Below, in pieces: positions 33,170-44,176 of a DNA stretch of 64,000 nucleotides. The DNA lies in NCBI GenBank assembly GCA_041393965.1, contig JAWKJB010000003.1:1-64000 (forward strand). The letters are read 5' to 3'. The notes under the pieces were generated by a model, which was not told where the DNA came from, ran no database searches, and saw only the letters and a list, made by a program, of their open reading frames with translations. The position numbers were made by a program, and so were the translations under genes. The stretch comes from Acidimicrobiia bacterium (GTDB lineage: Bacteria; Actinomycetota; Acidimicrobiia; Spongiisociales; UBA5794). Each line of letters begins with the position of its first letter. Positions within the stretch are counted from its first letter, which is position 1.

Positions 33170-33952
33170 TCAGCCCCGACGCCTGCGTGTGGCGGCTACC
33201 AGAGCCCCAGCGGCGAGTGCACCTGCACCGGCGATCAGCCACACCTTCTTGGGCGGGGCCGGAACGCGCGGCCCGAGGCTGACCGGCCGCTGGAACTTGA
33301 GGATGGGCCATCCTTGCTCTTCCGCCTCGTCCCGGAGCTCCTTGTCCGGATTCACCGGGACCGGGTTCCCGACGGCTTCGAGCATCGGCAGGTCGGTGAA
33401 GCTGTCCGTGTAGGCGAATGAGGCTTCGAGGTCGATCCCGTCGGCAGCCGCGACCTCCCGCATCGCGTCGGCCTTCCCCGGCCCCATCACATAGCGTTCG
33501 AGCTCGGGGACATACCGGCCGAGACCGTCGGTCCTGATCCGGGTCGCGATGACATGGTCGATCCCGACCATCCGTGCGATGGGCGTGACGAACTCCTCGG
33601 GACTCGCCGACACCACATACACCGAGCGGCCCGATCGGCGGTGCTCGTCGATGAGGAACAGGGCCTCGGCGAACACGAGCGGCTCGATCACTTCGTCGAG
33701 AGTCTGCGCGACGATCGCTTCGATTTCGGCACGATGCCAACCCGAAACCAAGTCGAGCATCTCGTTGCGGGCGCGTTCGAGGTCGTCCTCGTCTGCCCCG
33801 AAGAGCATGTAGGACAGCTGCGCGATCCCCAGTCGGACCAGCGTCCCGCGCCGGAGAAAACCCGCCTTGTACAGCGGGCGCCCGAACGCGAGCGTGGACG
33901 AACCGGCGATGATCGTCTTGTCAAGGTCAAAGAACGCGGCTGGTTTCATCAT
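33170..33952 (-). CDS. HAD-superfamily IB phosphatase (SerB-like)
   Basis: A 260-residue protein. The catalytic motif FFDLDKTI places the nucleophile Asp9 and general acid Asp11; motif II is VYVVSASPEEF, and motif III/IV is the Lys region KADAMREVAA with FAYTDSFTDLPML. This is HAD subfamily IB, which includes phosphoserine phosphatase and various lipid-phosphate phosphatases. A membrane helix near the C-terminus (VWLIAGAGALAAGALVAA) suggests that it works at the membrane, perhaps on a lipid head group. The start is the double ATG at 33952. Confidence 0.85.
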   Translation of the reverse strand: MMKPAAFFDLDKTIIAGSSTLAFGRPLYKAGFLRRGTLVRLGIAQLSYMLFGADEDDLERARNEMLDLVSGWHRAEIEAIVAQTLDEVIEPLVFAEALFLIDEHRRSGRSVYVVSASPEEFVTPIARMVGIDHVIATRIRTDGLGRYVPELERYVMGPGKADAMREVAAADGIDLEASFAYTDSFTDLPMLEAVGNPVPVNPDKELRDEAEEQGWPILKFQRPVSLGPRVPAPPKKVWLIAGAGALAAGALVAATRRRRG

Positions 33953-34082
33953 CGGGAAGTGTATCGGTCGGGTCCCGGTGCCAGATGAGCCCTCCTTCGG
34001 CGCATCACGGACCCCTTCCCCTTGACCGTGCAGTTCGATATGTTCTTGCTGCTTCCCCTCCTGCCAAACCAGGAGGAATCCC

Positions 34083-34622
34083 GTGGCGGTTGTCGCCCTG
34101 TGGCCGTCCAACGACTTGCTGTTGAGTCTGATCGCTCCCATCGGCCTTGCTGCGACGCGGCGACAGTGCCTCGTCATCGACCTCGAAGCAAACGGGCCTG
34201 CGATGCGTGCCCCGTTCAGCCTCGCGGATCTGGTGCGTGACGGGCCGACACGAGCACAGCTCGAACCGACCGGACCGGGTGTTGCCATCCTCCCGAACGG
34301 TGGTGTGTCGACATCGGACGCATCGACGGTGGTTTCGGCACTCGCGCAGCGCTGGCCCGATGTGGTACTCCGCTGCGACCCTTCCCTTCCGCCACCCCGG
34401 TCCGCAGTGTGTCTTGTTCCGCTCCTGCCCGAGCCATTCACACCGATGGGGGCCAACCGGATCGTGTATCAACAGCTCGGTTTCCCCGTCGACGCACCAG
34501 CCGGTTCCCTAGTGCTGCCCCGCCCGTCGCGACCGACCGTCGATGCGCTCGTCGCCTTGCGTGCACCGCCCGGCCGGTCGCGCTGGCTCCGCAAGCTGTC
34601 GACCATCTGGAGCACCGCATGA
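34083..34622 (+). CDS. Hypothetical protein at head of tad operon
   Basis: A 179-residue protein, start GTG 34083, overlapping cpaF by four bases. It opens VAVVALWPSNDLLLSLIAPI and then CLVIDLEANGPAMRAP, which is reminiscent of a CpaE/septum-site ParA-like fold that has lost its P-loop. Actinobacterial tad operons commonly start with a CpaE/Ssd-like gene, so a degenerate member is a reasonable guess, but the similarity is weak. No signal peptide. Confidence 0.55.
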   Translation: MAVVALWPSNDLLLSLIAPIGLAATRRQCLVIDLEANGPAMRAPFSLADLVRDGPTRAQLEPTGPGVAILPNGGVSTSDASTVVSALAQRWPDVVLRCDPSLPPPRSAVCLVPLLPEPFTPMGANRIVYQQLGFPVDAPAGSLVLPRPSRPTVDALVALRAPPGRSRWLRKLSTIWSTA

Positions 34623-35680
34623 ACGATGTCGACCGGATCGTGGCTTCGATCATCGGATCCGATGTACCCCTCGAGCGAGTCGCCGTCACCCGTGCCGCGG
34701 CCACCGTCAAACCCGATGAAGCACCGATCGCCCCCCACCGGGTCGTCCACGATGCGGTCGACGAGCTCGTCGGCCTCGGTCCGCTCGAGCGCCTCCTCCG
34801 CGACCCGACCGTGTCCGATGTGCTCGTCAACGGACCGGCCGAGATCTGGGTGGAGCGCTCAGGTGCGCTCGAACTGACCGATGTTGTGTTCTCGGGTGCC
34901 GATGCCATCGTTGGGGCGGTTCGGCGTGTGATCGCCCCGTTGGGACTGCGGCTCGACCGTGCGGTTCCCGCCGTCGACGCACGCCTCCCCGACGGTTCCC
35001 GGCTCCACGCAATCATCCCGCCCGCTGCCGTCGACGGCCCGATCGTCGCTGTGCGTCGGTTCCTCCACACCGTGGTCGATATGGAAGGCTTCGTCGCCAT
35101 CGGAGGGATCGACCCCGACGGTGCCGAACTGCTTGAAGCGGCGGTTCGGTCCCGTGAGAACATCCTCGTCGCAGGCTCCACCGGGGCAGGCAAGACGACC
35201 CTGCTCAATGTGCTGTGCGCCGCAATCACCACCGGCGACCGGATCGTGACCATCGAAGATGCCGCCGAGCTCGACATTGCCGGTCATGTCGTCAGGCTCG
35301 AAGCCCATCCACCGAATGTCGAAGGCAAAGGCGAAGTGACGATCCGGTCGTTGCTCGCACATGCCCTCAGGCTCAGGCCGGACCGGCTCATCGTCGGGGA
35401 AGTGCGAGGCCCTGAGGCGCTCGACATGGTTCAGGCCCTCAACACCGGCCACGCCGGTTCGATGTCGACGGTGCACGCCAACGGCTCGGCTGAAGCACTC
35501 GCCCGTCTCGAGTCGCTGGCGTCGATGGTCACCTCGAACCTGTCGGTGTCGACGCTCCATGCCCAGATCCGTTCGGCGTTCGACCTCGTCGTGTTCGTCG
35601 AGCGAGCCGACACGGGACGGCGGGTCGGGTCAGTCCATCGTGTGGAGCCGACCACGCTCACGGAGATCTACCCGTGTTGA
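34619..35680 (+). CDS. tadA: Tad pilus secretion ATPase (CpaF/TadA)
   Basis: A 353-residue type II/IV secretion ATPase that powers pilus assembly from the cytoplasmic face. Walker A GSTGAGKT is at residues 186-193; the Asp box RIVTIEDAAELDI, the LRLRPDRLIVGEVRG Walker B region and the His box HAGSMSTVHANG follow in order. The ATG at 34619 overlaps the stop of the preceding gene. tadB follows, also overlapping. Length is at the short end for TadA, because the N-terminal helical region is short. Confidence 0.93.
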   Translation: MNDVDRIVASIIGSDVPLERVAVTRAAATVKPDEAPIAPHRVVHDAVDELVGLGPLERLLRDPTVSDVLVNGPAEIWVERSGALELTDVVFSGADAIVGAVRRVIAPLGLRLDRAVPAVDARLPDGSRLHAIIPPAAVDGPIVAVRRFLHTVVDMEGFVAIGGIDPDGAELLEAAVRSRENILVAGSTGAGKTTLLNVLCAAITTGDRIVTIEDAAELDIAGHVVRLEAHPPNVEGKGEVTIRSLLAHALRLRPDRLIVGEVRGPEALDMVQALNTGHAGSMSTVHANGSAEALARLESLASMVTSNLSVSTLHAQIRSAFDLVVFVERADTGRRVGSVHRVEPTTLTEIYPC

Positions 35681-36330
35681 TGTGGACCCTTGCGATCATC
35701 GCGGTGCTGTGCGGAGCCCCGTGGCTGCTGGTCGGTGCCGCGGTCCTCGTCGCCGTGACTCCGATGCCGGGGATGGTGGCGTTGGTCGCTGTCGGTGCGA
35801 TCGCCGGTATCCGGGCTCGGCGAAGACAGGCGAAGGGACGATCCGAAGTCACCTTTCTGCGGTCGGTTGCGTCAACCGTCGCCGCGGGGGGAACGCTGCG
35901 GGACGGTGTTGTCGCTTCTGGCCTCGCCGGTTCCCATGTGCTGCGACTCTGCAAGGCGGGGGCTTCGATGACCGATATCGGTGTGGCCGCATCGCGCGAC
36001 CTCTTGGTCAACGGGAGGGCATTTGCATCCCTGTGCGCGATGTCCGAACAGACGGGTTCGTCGGTTGCCGCATCGATCACTTCCCTTGCGACACGGGCAG
36101 CCAAGCGCGAGTCCCGCGAACGCAGGAAGCGGGTGTCCCTCGCCCAGGTGCGGTTCTCGGCCTTGATCGTCGGGGTCGCTCCTCTCGCCCTGACGACGGT
36201 GATCACCGCCGCCCGTGGGATCCCTGAACCCGGCGGAGCGGCAGTGATCATCCCCATGATGGTCGGCGCGGCTCTCGAAATCCTCGGCACGACGATCGTG
36301 TTTCGCATGTCGGTTCGTCCCCAACGATGA
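35674..36330 (+). CDS. tadB: Tad pilus inner-membrane protein TadB-like
   Basis: A 218-residue protein with N-terminal helices (about 3-45) and C-terminal helices (about 160-210) around a cytoplasmic GspF-like domain (TFLRSVASTVAAGGTLRDGV, then CAMSEQTGSSVAASI). It belongs to the platform of the Tad machine with TadC. The GTG at 35674 has GGAG eight bases before it; the ATG at 35680, on the tadA stop, is the alternative. It is shorter than proteobacterial TadB, as in other actinobacteria. Confidence 0.8.
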   Translation: MLMWTLAIIAVLCGAPWLLVGAAVLVAVTPMPGMVALVAVGAIAGIRARRRQAKGRSEVTFLRSVASTVAAGGTLRDGVVASGLAGSHVLRLCKAGASMTDIGVAASRDLLVNGRAFASLCAMSEQTGSSVAASITSLATRAAKRESRERRKRVSLAQVRFSALIVGVAPLALTTVITAARGIPEPGGAAVIIPMMVGAALEILGTTIVFRMSVRPQR

Positions 36331-36929
36331 TTGTTGCCGCCGCTGCGCTCGCGATTGCCTACGGCGTGCTTCGGGGCCCATACCGCACGATCGTGATTCC
36401 GTCGATCGCCGTGGCGGGAATCCACCCCGCGCTTGGGCTCGCATGGGGCGCAAGCCATCTCGCGGTCGTGCGATCCCGTCGGATCGGATCGATCAGGGCG
36501 GCCGCCCGCGATGAGCGCTGCGAGCAGCTCCTCGCGATCGACCTCGTCGCGAGCGGCGTAGAGGCGGGTGTCGCCTTCACAAACGCTGTCGAAACCGCGA
36601 TTGCCCATCTTCACGATCCCGTCGCGGGCGATCTCGCTCGACGGCTCCGTTTCACGAACCGCCGGATTCCGGAACATCGCGACGATGGCCCGATCGATGC
36701 CATGTTCGACGCTGCCGAAGTGTCGTCGGTGACCGGGGGCGCGCTCGCCAACGATCTGCGCGAACTCCACCGGACCGAGATCGAGCGGGACGACACGGCC
36801 GTCGAGGAACGCCTCCAGCGGTTGCCCGTCAAGATGCTCTTTCCCCTCGCTTTGTTGATCCTTCCGGGCTTCTTGCTCACGACCGTTGTGCCAGCGGTCG
36901 TCGCCGGAGTGTCCCGACTCGCCCCCTGA
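36327..36929 (+). CDS. tadC: Tad pilus inner-membrane protein TadC-like
   Basis: A 200-residue protein with hydrophobic helices at about 1-45 and a terminal one at about 170-195 (LFPLALLILPGFLLTTVVPAVV), enclosing a GspF-type region (CEQLLAIDLVASGVEAGVAF, and ERLQRLPVKMLFPL at its end). The KMLFPLALLILP pattern is very typical of TadC. ATGA overlap with tadB. Four 12-bp repeats follow its stop, before the pilin gene. Confidence 0.85.
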   Translation: MIVAAAALAIAYGVLRGPYRTIVIPSIAVAGIHPALGLAWGASHLAVVRSRRIGSIRAAARDERCEQLLAIDLVASGVEAGVAFTNAVETAIAHLHDPVAGDLARRLRFTNRRIPEHRDDGPIDAMFDAAEVSSVTGGALANDLRELHRTEIERDDTAVEERLQRLPVKMLFPLALLILPGFLLTTVVPAVVAGVSRLAP

Positions 36930-36975
36930 CCACCGGCAAGACCACCGGCAAGACCACCAGCAAGACCACCAGCAA
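36928..36975. repeat. Four 12-bp tandem repeats between tadC and flp
   Basis: GACCACCGGCAA twice, then GACCACCAGCAA twice, in tandem, starting inside the tadC stop codon. A shifted frame would read Thr-Thr-Gly/Ser-Lys units, so it may be slipped coding DNA from a longer tadC tail or a spacer that sets the pilin translation signal. The good ribosome-binding site of the pilin gene follows directly. Confidence 0.85.
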
Positions 36976-36987
36976 CAAGGAGAACCC

Positions 36988-37155
36988 ATGATCACAACCG
37001 AATCCGGTCAGGCAACCGCCGAGTATGCGCTCGTGCTGATCGCTGCGGCAGTCGTGGCCCTTGCTCTCATTGCGTGGGCTTCGACCACCGACGCCCTTCC
37101 AGCGTTCTTCAACTCGGTCATCTCGAAGATCGTTTCGTTCGCGAACGGTGCGTGA
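36988..37155 (+). CDS. flp: Flp-type pilin
   Basis: A 55-residue pilin precursor. A short charged leader (MITTESG) precedes QATAEYALVLIAAAVVALAL, with the E-Y pair of Flp pilins after the cleavage point and one long hydrophobic helix; the tail FFNSVISKIVSFANGA is amphipathic. AAGGAG lies six bases before the ATG, much stronger than the signals of neighbouring genes, as expected for the major subunit. Cleavage needs a TadV-type peptidase, which is not in the window. Confidence 0.92.
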   Translation: MITTESGQATAEYALVLIAAAVVALALIAWASTTDALPAFFNSVISKIVSFANGA

Positions 37156-37531
37156 GCCCGCGGCGGGTATCGGTGCCGAAGGAGCATCAGCGGTCGTCGA
37201 GTTCGCGCTCGTGCTTCCGCTCGTCCTCGTGTTGCTGTTCGGCATCGTTGAGGTCGCCGTGATCGCGCGGTCCGAGATCCAGCTCATCCACGCGGCAAGG
37301 GAGGGGGCGCGTGAGGCAGCCGCGTCACCCGACACCTCCCGAGCGGCAAACGCCGTGCGGTCCGCCCTCGGCGATCTCGGATCACGGGCACGCATCGGTG
37401 TGTCGCGACCAGCAGCGATCGGCGCTCGGGCCACGGTGCGGGTCTCGGTACAGCATCGGGTTGCGGCCCCCATCTTCGGCGGGTTCACCGTGACACTCTC
37501 TGCGTCTTCGACGATGCGTGTCGAACGGTGA
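37148..37531 (+). CDS. TadE-like pseudopilin
   Basis: A 127-residue protein starting with a GTG that overlaps the flp stop region. The TadE motif AVVEFALVLPLVLVLLFGIV, with the conserved Glu, begins near residue 15, and the rest is a secreted beta-rich domain. TadE/TadF proteins are minor pseudopilins processed by the same peptidase as Flp. The position between flp and another TadE/TadG-like gene fits. Confidence 0.85.
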   Translation: MREPAAGIGAEGASAVVEFALVLPLVLVLLFGIVEVAVIARSEIQLIHAAREGAREAAASPDTSRAANAVRSALGDLGSRARIGVSRPAAIGARATVRVSVQHRVAAPIFGGFTVTLSASSTMRVER

Positions 37532-37932
37532 CCAATCGTGAGCGTGGGTCGATGCTGGTCGGCTTCGGCCTGATTGCAGTGCTTGTCGTGTTCATCGGGG
37601 CCGTCGGCGTCGTCGGTGCTGCCGCCGCTACCTACGCACGCGCCGCGACCGCGGCCGACGCTGCCGCCCTCGCAAGCGCACCCGTCACCTTTCGGCCCTT
37701 CGGCGCGCGGGGGTCACCGAGGCAGGAGGCGAGTCGCTTTGCCCGCATCAACGGAACCCGTCTCGTGTCGTGTTCGTGTCCGGTGAACCGTGCGTGGATC
37801 GAACGGACGGTGTCGGTGACCGTGGCACGGACGATCACCCTCCCGCTTGTCGGGGAGATCACCGTGACCGCGACAAGCCGTGCGGTGTTCGATCCGACCC
37901 GCCTGCTTCCCGATGGGTCTGGAGTTCCCTGA
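37528..37932 (+). CDS. TadG/Rv3655c-like secretion-associated protein
   Basis: A 134-residue protein from a GTG overlapping the previous stop. Basic leader (MTNRERGSMLVG), a long hydrophobic helix (residues 8-38), then an AATAADAAALASA stretch typical of actinobacterial 'helicase/secretion neighbourhood TadE-like' proteins. It is probably a pilus-associated pseudopilin. Two Cys residues (SCSCPV) lie in the outer part. It is last of the tad operon. Confidence 0.78.
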   Translation: MTNRERGSMLVGFGLIAVLVVFIGAVGVVGAAAATYARAATAADAAALASAPVTFRPFGARGSPRQEASRFARINGTRLVSCSCPVNRAWIERTVSVTVARTITLPLVGEITVTATSRAVFDPTRLLPDGSGVP

Positions 37933-37957
37933 TTCGAGTCGCCTAGGCTTGCGCTCC

Positions 37958-39286
37958 ATGCAAATCGTGATTGTCGGTGCTGGCGCCATCGGGTCGTTCC
38001 TCGCAACCAAACTCTCGATGGAACGCCAGGATGTCGTCGTGATCGAATCCGATCCAGAGGTTGCCGCCGCTGCACAGCGGGACATCGACTGCCTCGTGAT
38101 CACCGGTAACGGTGCATCGGTCGAGACCCTCAAGCAGGCCGGAATCGAATCCGCCGACCTGCTGATCGCTGTCAGTTCCTCCGATGCGGTGAATGTCCTC
38201 GCGTGCGCCGCGGGGACGAGGCTCGGCATCCCCTTCAAGGTCGCGAGGGTCGAGGACTCACAGCTCAAAGCCGAAGTCGAAGCCCTCGGTGTGGATCTGG
38301 TGATCGACCCCGGAGCTGCCGCGGCACGGGAACTTCTCGCCTTGGCGATGGGGGGTGAGGTGGCAGAGATCGTGTACTTCGCCGGAGGCGATCTCATGTT
38401 GATCGGAGCGTTCATTTCCGACGACGCCACCTTCGTGGGAAGGACCCTCGCCGACCTTCGCGCCACGCTCCACAGCTGGGACTGGCTCGTCGTGGCGATC
38501 ATCAGGGACAACCGGACGAAAATCGCCAGAGGCTCGACGACCCTCAAGGCAGGGGACCATGTCCTGATGATGGCGCGGCGCGACAACAAGCGCGAGGCGT
38601 ACGAGTGGCTCGGTCTCTCGAGTGAGCCAGCGCGCAAGGTCATCATCCTCGGCGGAACCCGGGTCGCAACCCTCGCCGCGGGGCTGCTCAGTGAGAATCG
38701 AATCAGTACGACCCTCATCGAACCCGACATGGATCGCTGCAAGGTGATCGCAGAGCACTATCCGCGGGTCGTGACCGTCTGTGGGAATCCCACCGACCCG
38801 AAGCTGTTGATGTCCGAGAACGCCGGGGATGCCGACTCGGTGATGGCGTTGACCGGCTGGGACGGCGAGAATGTGCTCGGGGCGCTTGTTGCGAAGTCGC
38901 TCGGGGCGCGGGAGGTCATCTCGAGGTTCACCAACACCGACTTGATGAGCATCGGATCTTCGATCGGCATCGACGCCACCGTGAGCTCGCGGCTGTCGGC
39001 AGCGAACGAGATCCTGCGGTTTGTCCGGCGGGGAGCGATCTATTCGGTCGCGACCTTCTCGGACTCCGACGCCGAAGCGATTGAGCTCGAAGTGGGTCCG
39101 AACAGTCCCGCGGTCGGCAAGACGCTCGCCGAACTCAGGCTTCCGAAGTCGATGATCATCGGCGGCGTGCAGCGTGGCGACGATGCGTTCGTTCCAAGGG
39201 GAAGTACGCGCATCGAAGTCGGCGACCATGTGATCGTCATCGCACTCCCGGATGCCATCGAAGCAGCAGAGAACCTTTCGGGTTAG
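37958..39286 (+). CDS. trkA: Trk system potassium uptake protein TrkA
   Basis: A 442-residue peripheral regulator of the TrkH channel. It has two copies of an RCK unit: an NAD-binding Rossmann domain at the start (MQIVIVGAGAIGSFLATKL) and a second from about residue 225 (VIILGGTRVATLAAGLL), each followed by a TrkA-C domain (the last ends EVGDHVIVIALPDAI). Binding of nucleotides gates K+ uptake. The ATG at 37958 starts directly at the first beta strand; an upstream in-frame start adds unlikely residues. trkH follows after two bases. Confidence 0.95.
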   Translation: MQIVIVGAGAIGSFLATKLSMERQDVVVIESDPEVAAAAQRDIDCLVITGNGASVETLKQAGIESADLLIAVSSSDAVNVLACAAGTRLGIPFKVARVEDSQLKAEVEALGVDLVIDPGAAAARELLALAMGGEVAEIVYFAGGDLMLIGAFISDDATFVGRTLADLRATLHSWDWLVVAIIRDNRTKIARGSTTLKAGDHVLMMARRDNKREAYEWLGLSSEPARKVIILGGTRVATLAAGLLSENRISTTLIEPDMDRCKVIAEHYPRVVTVCGNPTDPKLLMSENAGDADSVMALTGWDGENVLGALVAKSLGAREVISRFTNTDLMSIGSSIGIDATVSSRLSAANEILRFVRRGAIYSVATFSDSDAEAIELEVGPNSPAVGKTLAELRLPKSMIIGGVQRGDDAFVPRGSTRIEVGDHVIVIALPDAIEAAENLSG

Positions 39287-39288
39287 CC

Positions 39289-40743
39289 GTGTCGTGGCGA
39301 AACCTTCTTCATGTCGTCGGAGCGGTGGTCGCTGCGATGGGTGTCGCCATGGCCACATCGGTCGCGGTGGCGATGATCTACGGCGAATGGTCCGATGTGC
39401 CGGGGCTCAGTGGCGCCGCGGCCGTCACGATCGTGACCGGTGCGGCGCTGTGGAGATTCTTCGATCGACCGGGTGAACTCCGCTCGCGTGAGGGCTTCGC
39501 TGCGGTCGGGCTTGCATGGATCGCGCTCGGGCTGTTCGGGGCGTTGCCCTACCTGCTGACCGGCGCGATTCCCGATGTCACGAATGCCGTGTTCGAAGCC
39601 TCAGCTGGGTTCACGACGACCGGGGCGTCCATCCTCGCCGATCCCGGAGCGATGCCCCACGGAATCCTGTTCTGGAGGTCGCTCACGCAGTGGATCGGCG
39701 GTATGGGGATCATCGTGTTGTCCGTTGCGATCCTCCCATTGCTCGGGATGGGTGCCGTCCAACTGGCAAGGGCAGAGTCACCAGGGCCCGCCCCCGACCG
39801 GCTCACGCCGAGATTCTCCGAGACGGCGAAGCGCCTCTGGTATGTCTACGCGATCCTGACCGCTGTCGAGGTGGTGTTCCTCTGGTTCGGTGACATGAGC
39901 TTCTTCGAGTCGGTGAACCATGCGTTCACGACGATGTCGACCGGGGGCTTCTCCACGCATCTGGGCTCGATCGGCGCCTACTCCCCGTACACGCAGTGGG
40001 TCGTCATCGTCTTCATGGCGGTCGCAGGGATGTCCTTCACCCTGCACTATCGGGTGCTGACCTGGCGTGACCCGCTGGCATACCTCAAATCGGTGAGCCT
40101 CAGGGTCTACCTCACCATCATCGGCGCCGCAGCCGTCCTGATGACCATCGGCACCTGGGGTGACGCCGTGGCGACGACGATCAGGGACGCCGTGTTCACC
40201 TCGTTGACCATCGTGACGACCACCGGATACGCAACCACCGACTTTTCGGCATGGGTGCCTGCACTCGGGGTGATGATCGTCGGGCTGATGTTCGTCGGCG
40301 GGATGGCTGGCTCCACCTCGGGTGCCATCAAATCGGACCGGCTGCTGATCCTCTCCCAGGCATCGAAGACCGATGTCCGGCGGCTGATCCATCCGAGGGG
40401 CGTGTTCGTGACCCGCGTCGGGAAAGAGGCGGTCCCCGATCTCGTCGTCGAGACCGTCCAGACCTTCTTCCTTCTGTACATGTTCGCCTTCATGACGGGC
40501 GTCTTCCTCGTCGCCGGAGTCGGGTTCCTCGCAGATTCGGACCTCAGCATCACGACCATGGTGTCGGCGGTCGCCTCGTCACTTGGCAATGTGGGGCCGG
40601 GACTCGAAGAGGTTGGCCCGGCCGGGAACTACGAGGATGTGCCGATGCTGTCCAAGTGGGTGCTGTCGTCCCTGATGATCGTGGGGCGGCTCGAGATCCT
40701 CCCGATTCTCATCTTGTTCAATCCCGAACTGTGGAGGAAGTAG
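39289..40743 (+). CDS. trkH: Trk potassium channel subunit TrkH
   Basis: A 484-residue membrane protein with four M1-P-M2 repeats. The selectivity loops are visible in SAGFTTTGAS, TMSTGGFSTH, IVTTTGYATTDF and SSLGNVGPG, each with its filter glycine. It conducts K+ inward with TrkA as cytoplasmic regulator. GTG start two bases after trkA, so translation is coupled. Length is normal. Confidence 0.95.
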   Translation: MSWRNLLHVVGAVVAAMGVAMATSVAVAMIYGEWSDVPGLSGAAAVTIVTGAALWRFFDRPGELRSREGFAAVGLAWIALGLFGALPYLLTGAIPDVTNAVFEASAGFTTTGASILADPGAMPHGILFWRSLTQWIGGMGIIVLSVAILPLLGMGAVQLARAESPGPAPDRLTPRFSETAKRLWYVYAILTAVEVVFLWFGDMSFFESVNHAFTTMSTGGFSTHLGSIGAYSPYTQWVVIVFMAVAGMSFTLHYRVLTWRDPLAYLKSVSLRVYLTIIGAAAVLMTIGTWGDAVATTIRDAVFTSLTIVTTTGYATTDFSAWVPALGVMIVGLMFVGGMAGSTSGAIKSDRLLILSQASKTDVRRLIHPRGVFVTRVGKEAVPDLVVETVQTFFLLYMFAFMTGVFLVAGVGFLADSDLSITTMVSAVASSLGNVGPGLEEVGPAGNYEDVPMLSKWVLSSLMIVGRLEILPILILFNPELWRK

Positions 40744-40787
40744 CGCCGGGTTCTGGCGCTCGATCCCACCCAACGGCACTCGGAATC

Positions 40788-40816
40788 TGTTGTCGCCGGT
40801 CGCGGGTCCGTATACT
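40788..40816 (+). promoter_or_regulatory. Possible promoter of hppA
   Basis: TATACT at 40811-40816 is a near-perfect -10 box in an otherwise GC-rich spacer; TGTTGT at 40788-40793 is 17 bases upstream and only a weak -35. The start of hppA is about 40 bases further on. Confidence 0.4.
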
Positions 40817-40857
40817 GCCGCCGATTCCCGAGTTTTCCCCGACCAGGAGTGAGATCT

Positions 40858-42918
<2,061 letters not shown>

Positions 42919-42939
42919 CAGCTCAAGATCCGGGGACTG

Positions 42940-44172
42940 ATGGGAAGAACTGTCACGATCATTCGACATGCCGAGACCAACGCCAACCGGGAACGGCGCT
43001 GGCAGGGATCAACCGATTCGGGGATCTCGACGCTCGGCTTCGAACAGATCGACCGACTCAGGGAGCGCTTCGCCGGACGCCTCGATGCCGATGTGGTGGT
43101 GTCCTCCGATTTGCCGCGAACCATGGCGACTGCGGCGGTTCTCGGTGAGGTGACCCCTGATCCTCGCTTCCGGGAGTTCTCGATCGGATCGTGGGAAGGA
43201 CTGACCTCGGCGGAGGTCGAACAGCGGTATCCGGACGAATGGCTCTCCTTCGTCAACGGCGAGGATCTCGCGCCCGGCGGGGGAGAGCAGCTTTCGATGT
43301 TTGATCGCCGCATCGGGGATGCCTTCGACGATCTCGTCGACAAACTTGCCGATGGGCAACATGCGGTCCTCGTCACCCATGGCGGTGTCATCTGGTCGAT
43401 CATGCGCCAAATCGCCGGCCTCGACGGGCGACCCTCGATGACTCCTTCGCACAATACGGCCGTGTCGCAGATCAGCATCGGCTCCGACGGGGAACGCCGC
43501 ATCCACACATTCAACGACGCAACCCACCTCGACCACACGACCCAGCAATTCGGGCCGGTAGGGCTTCGCGCGACATTCATTCGGCACGGGCAATCGGAGG
43601 GGAATGTCGCCGGCACATGGGACAGCACCACCGACTCACCGCTGACGGACCTCGGACGGCGCCAGGCCGCCGAAGCCGCCGATCACGCCCCTTCGGTCAC
43701 GGCCATCTTCAGTTCACCGAGGGTCCGAGCTACACAGACCGCCACGATCATCGGTCAGCGGATCGGGGTGCCGTCCCCGACCAGCGACGAGGATCTCGCG
43801 GAGATGTCATTCGGCGCCTGGGAAGGGCTCACCACCGCGCAGATCCTCGAACAGCATCGGGACGACATCGCCGAATATGAGAGCGGAAGCGGGGACCACA
43901 CCCCAAGAGGTGGCCATGGGGAGTCCCTCGTCGGCGCTGGTACGAGGATGCGGGGGGCCGCGGAGCGGTTGGCGAAGGCGGCAAACGCCGATCCGTACAT
44001 CGCCGTGTCGCACGGTGCGGCGATACGGGCCCTAGCGATCAATGTGCTCGGGGTCGCCAACGCCGGTCGCGGGAAGATCGCGATTCCTCGCAACACCGCG
44101 CAGTCGAGCTTCCTGCTCACCGAGCACGGCGCGGTGATGGCGTCGTACAATGTGGCTCCGCATCTGGACTGA
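42940..44172 (+). CDS. Two-domain histidine phosphatase (PGAM family)
   Basis: A 410-residue protein with two tandem histidine-phosphatase domains. The first has VTIIRHAETNANRERRWQG, and its second catalytic His lies in VLVTHGGVIW. The second domain starts near residue 205 with RATFIRHGQSEGNVAGTWDS, and its partner His is in IAVSHGAAIRAL. Both halves keep the RHG/RHA nucleophile and look active. Candidate substrates are phosphosugars or phosphoglycerate-like compounds; I cannot choose. The duplication is within one frame. The next gene begins four bases after its stop. Confidence 0.9.
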   Translation: MGRTVTIIRHAETNANRERRWQGSTDSGISTLGFEQIDRLRERFAGRLDADVVVSSDLPRTMATAAVLGEVTPDPRFREFSIGSWEGLTSAEVEQRYPDEWLSFVNGEDLAPGGGEQLSMFDRRIGDAFDDLVDKLADGQHAVLVTHGGVIWSIMRQIAGLDGRPSMTPSHNTAVSQISIGSDGERRIHTFNDATHLDHTTQQFGPVGLRATFIRHGQSEGNVAGTWDSTTDSPLTDLGRRQAAEAADHAPSVTAIFSSPRVRATQTATIIGQRIGVPSPTSDEDLAEMSFGAWEGLTTAQILEQHRDDIAEYESGSGDHTPRGGHGESLVGAGTRMRGAAERLAKAANADPYIAVSHGAAIRALAINVLGVANAGRGKIAIPRNTAQSSFLLTEHGAVMASYNVAPHLD

Positions 44173-44176
44173 ACCG

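Noticed and set aside
34409..34618. Longer N-terminus for TadA
   Set aside because: It overlaps the preceding gene throughout and does not resemble TadA; ATG 34619 overlaps the stop in the usual manner.
36928..36975. Possible CRISPR array
   Set aside because: 12-bp direct tandem units without spacers; the 7-bp repeats at 47942 were rejected for the same reason. No CRISPR or cas gene is seen in the window.
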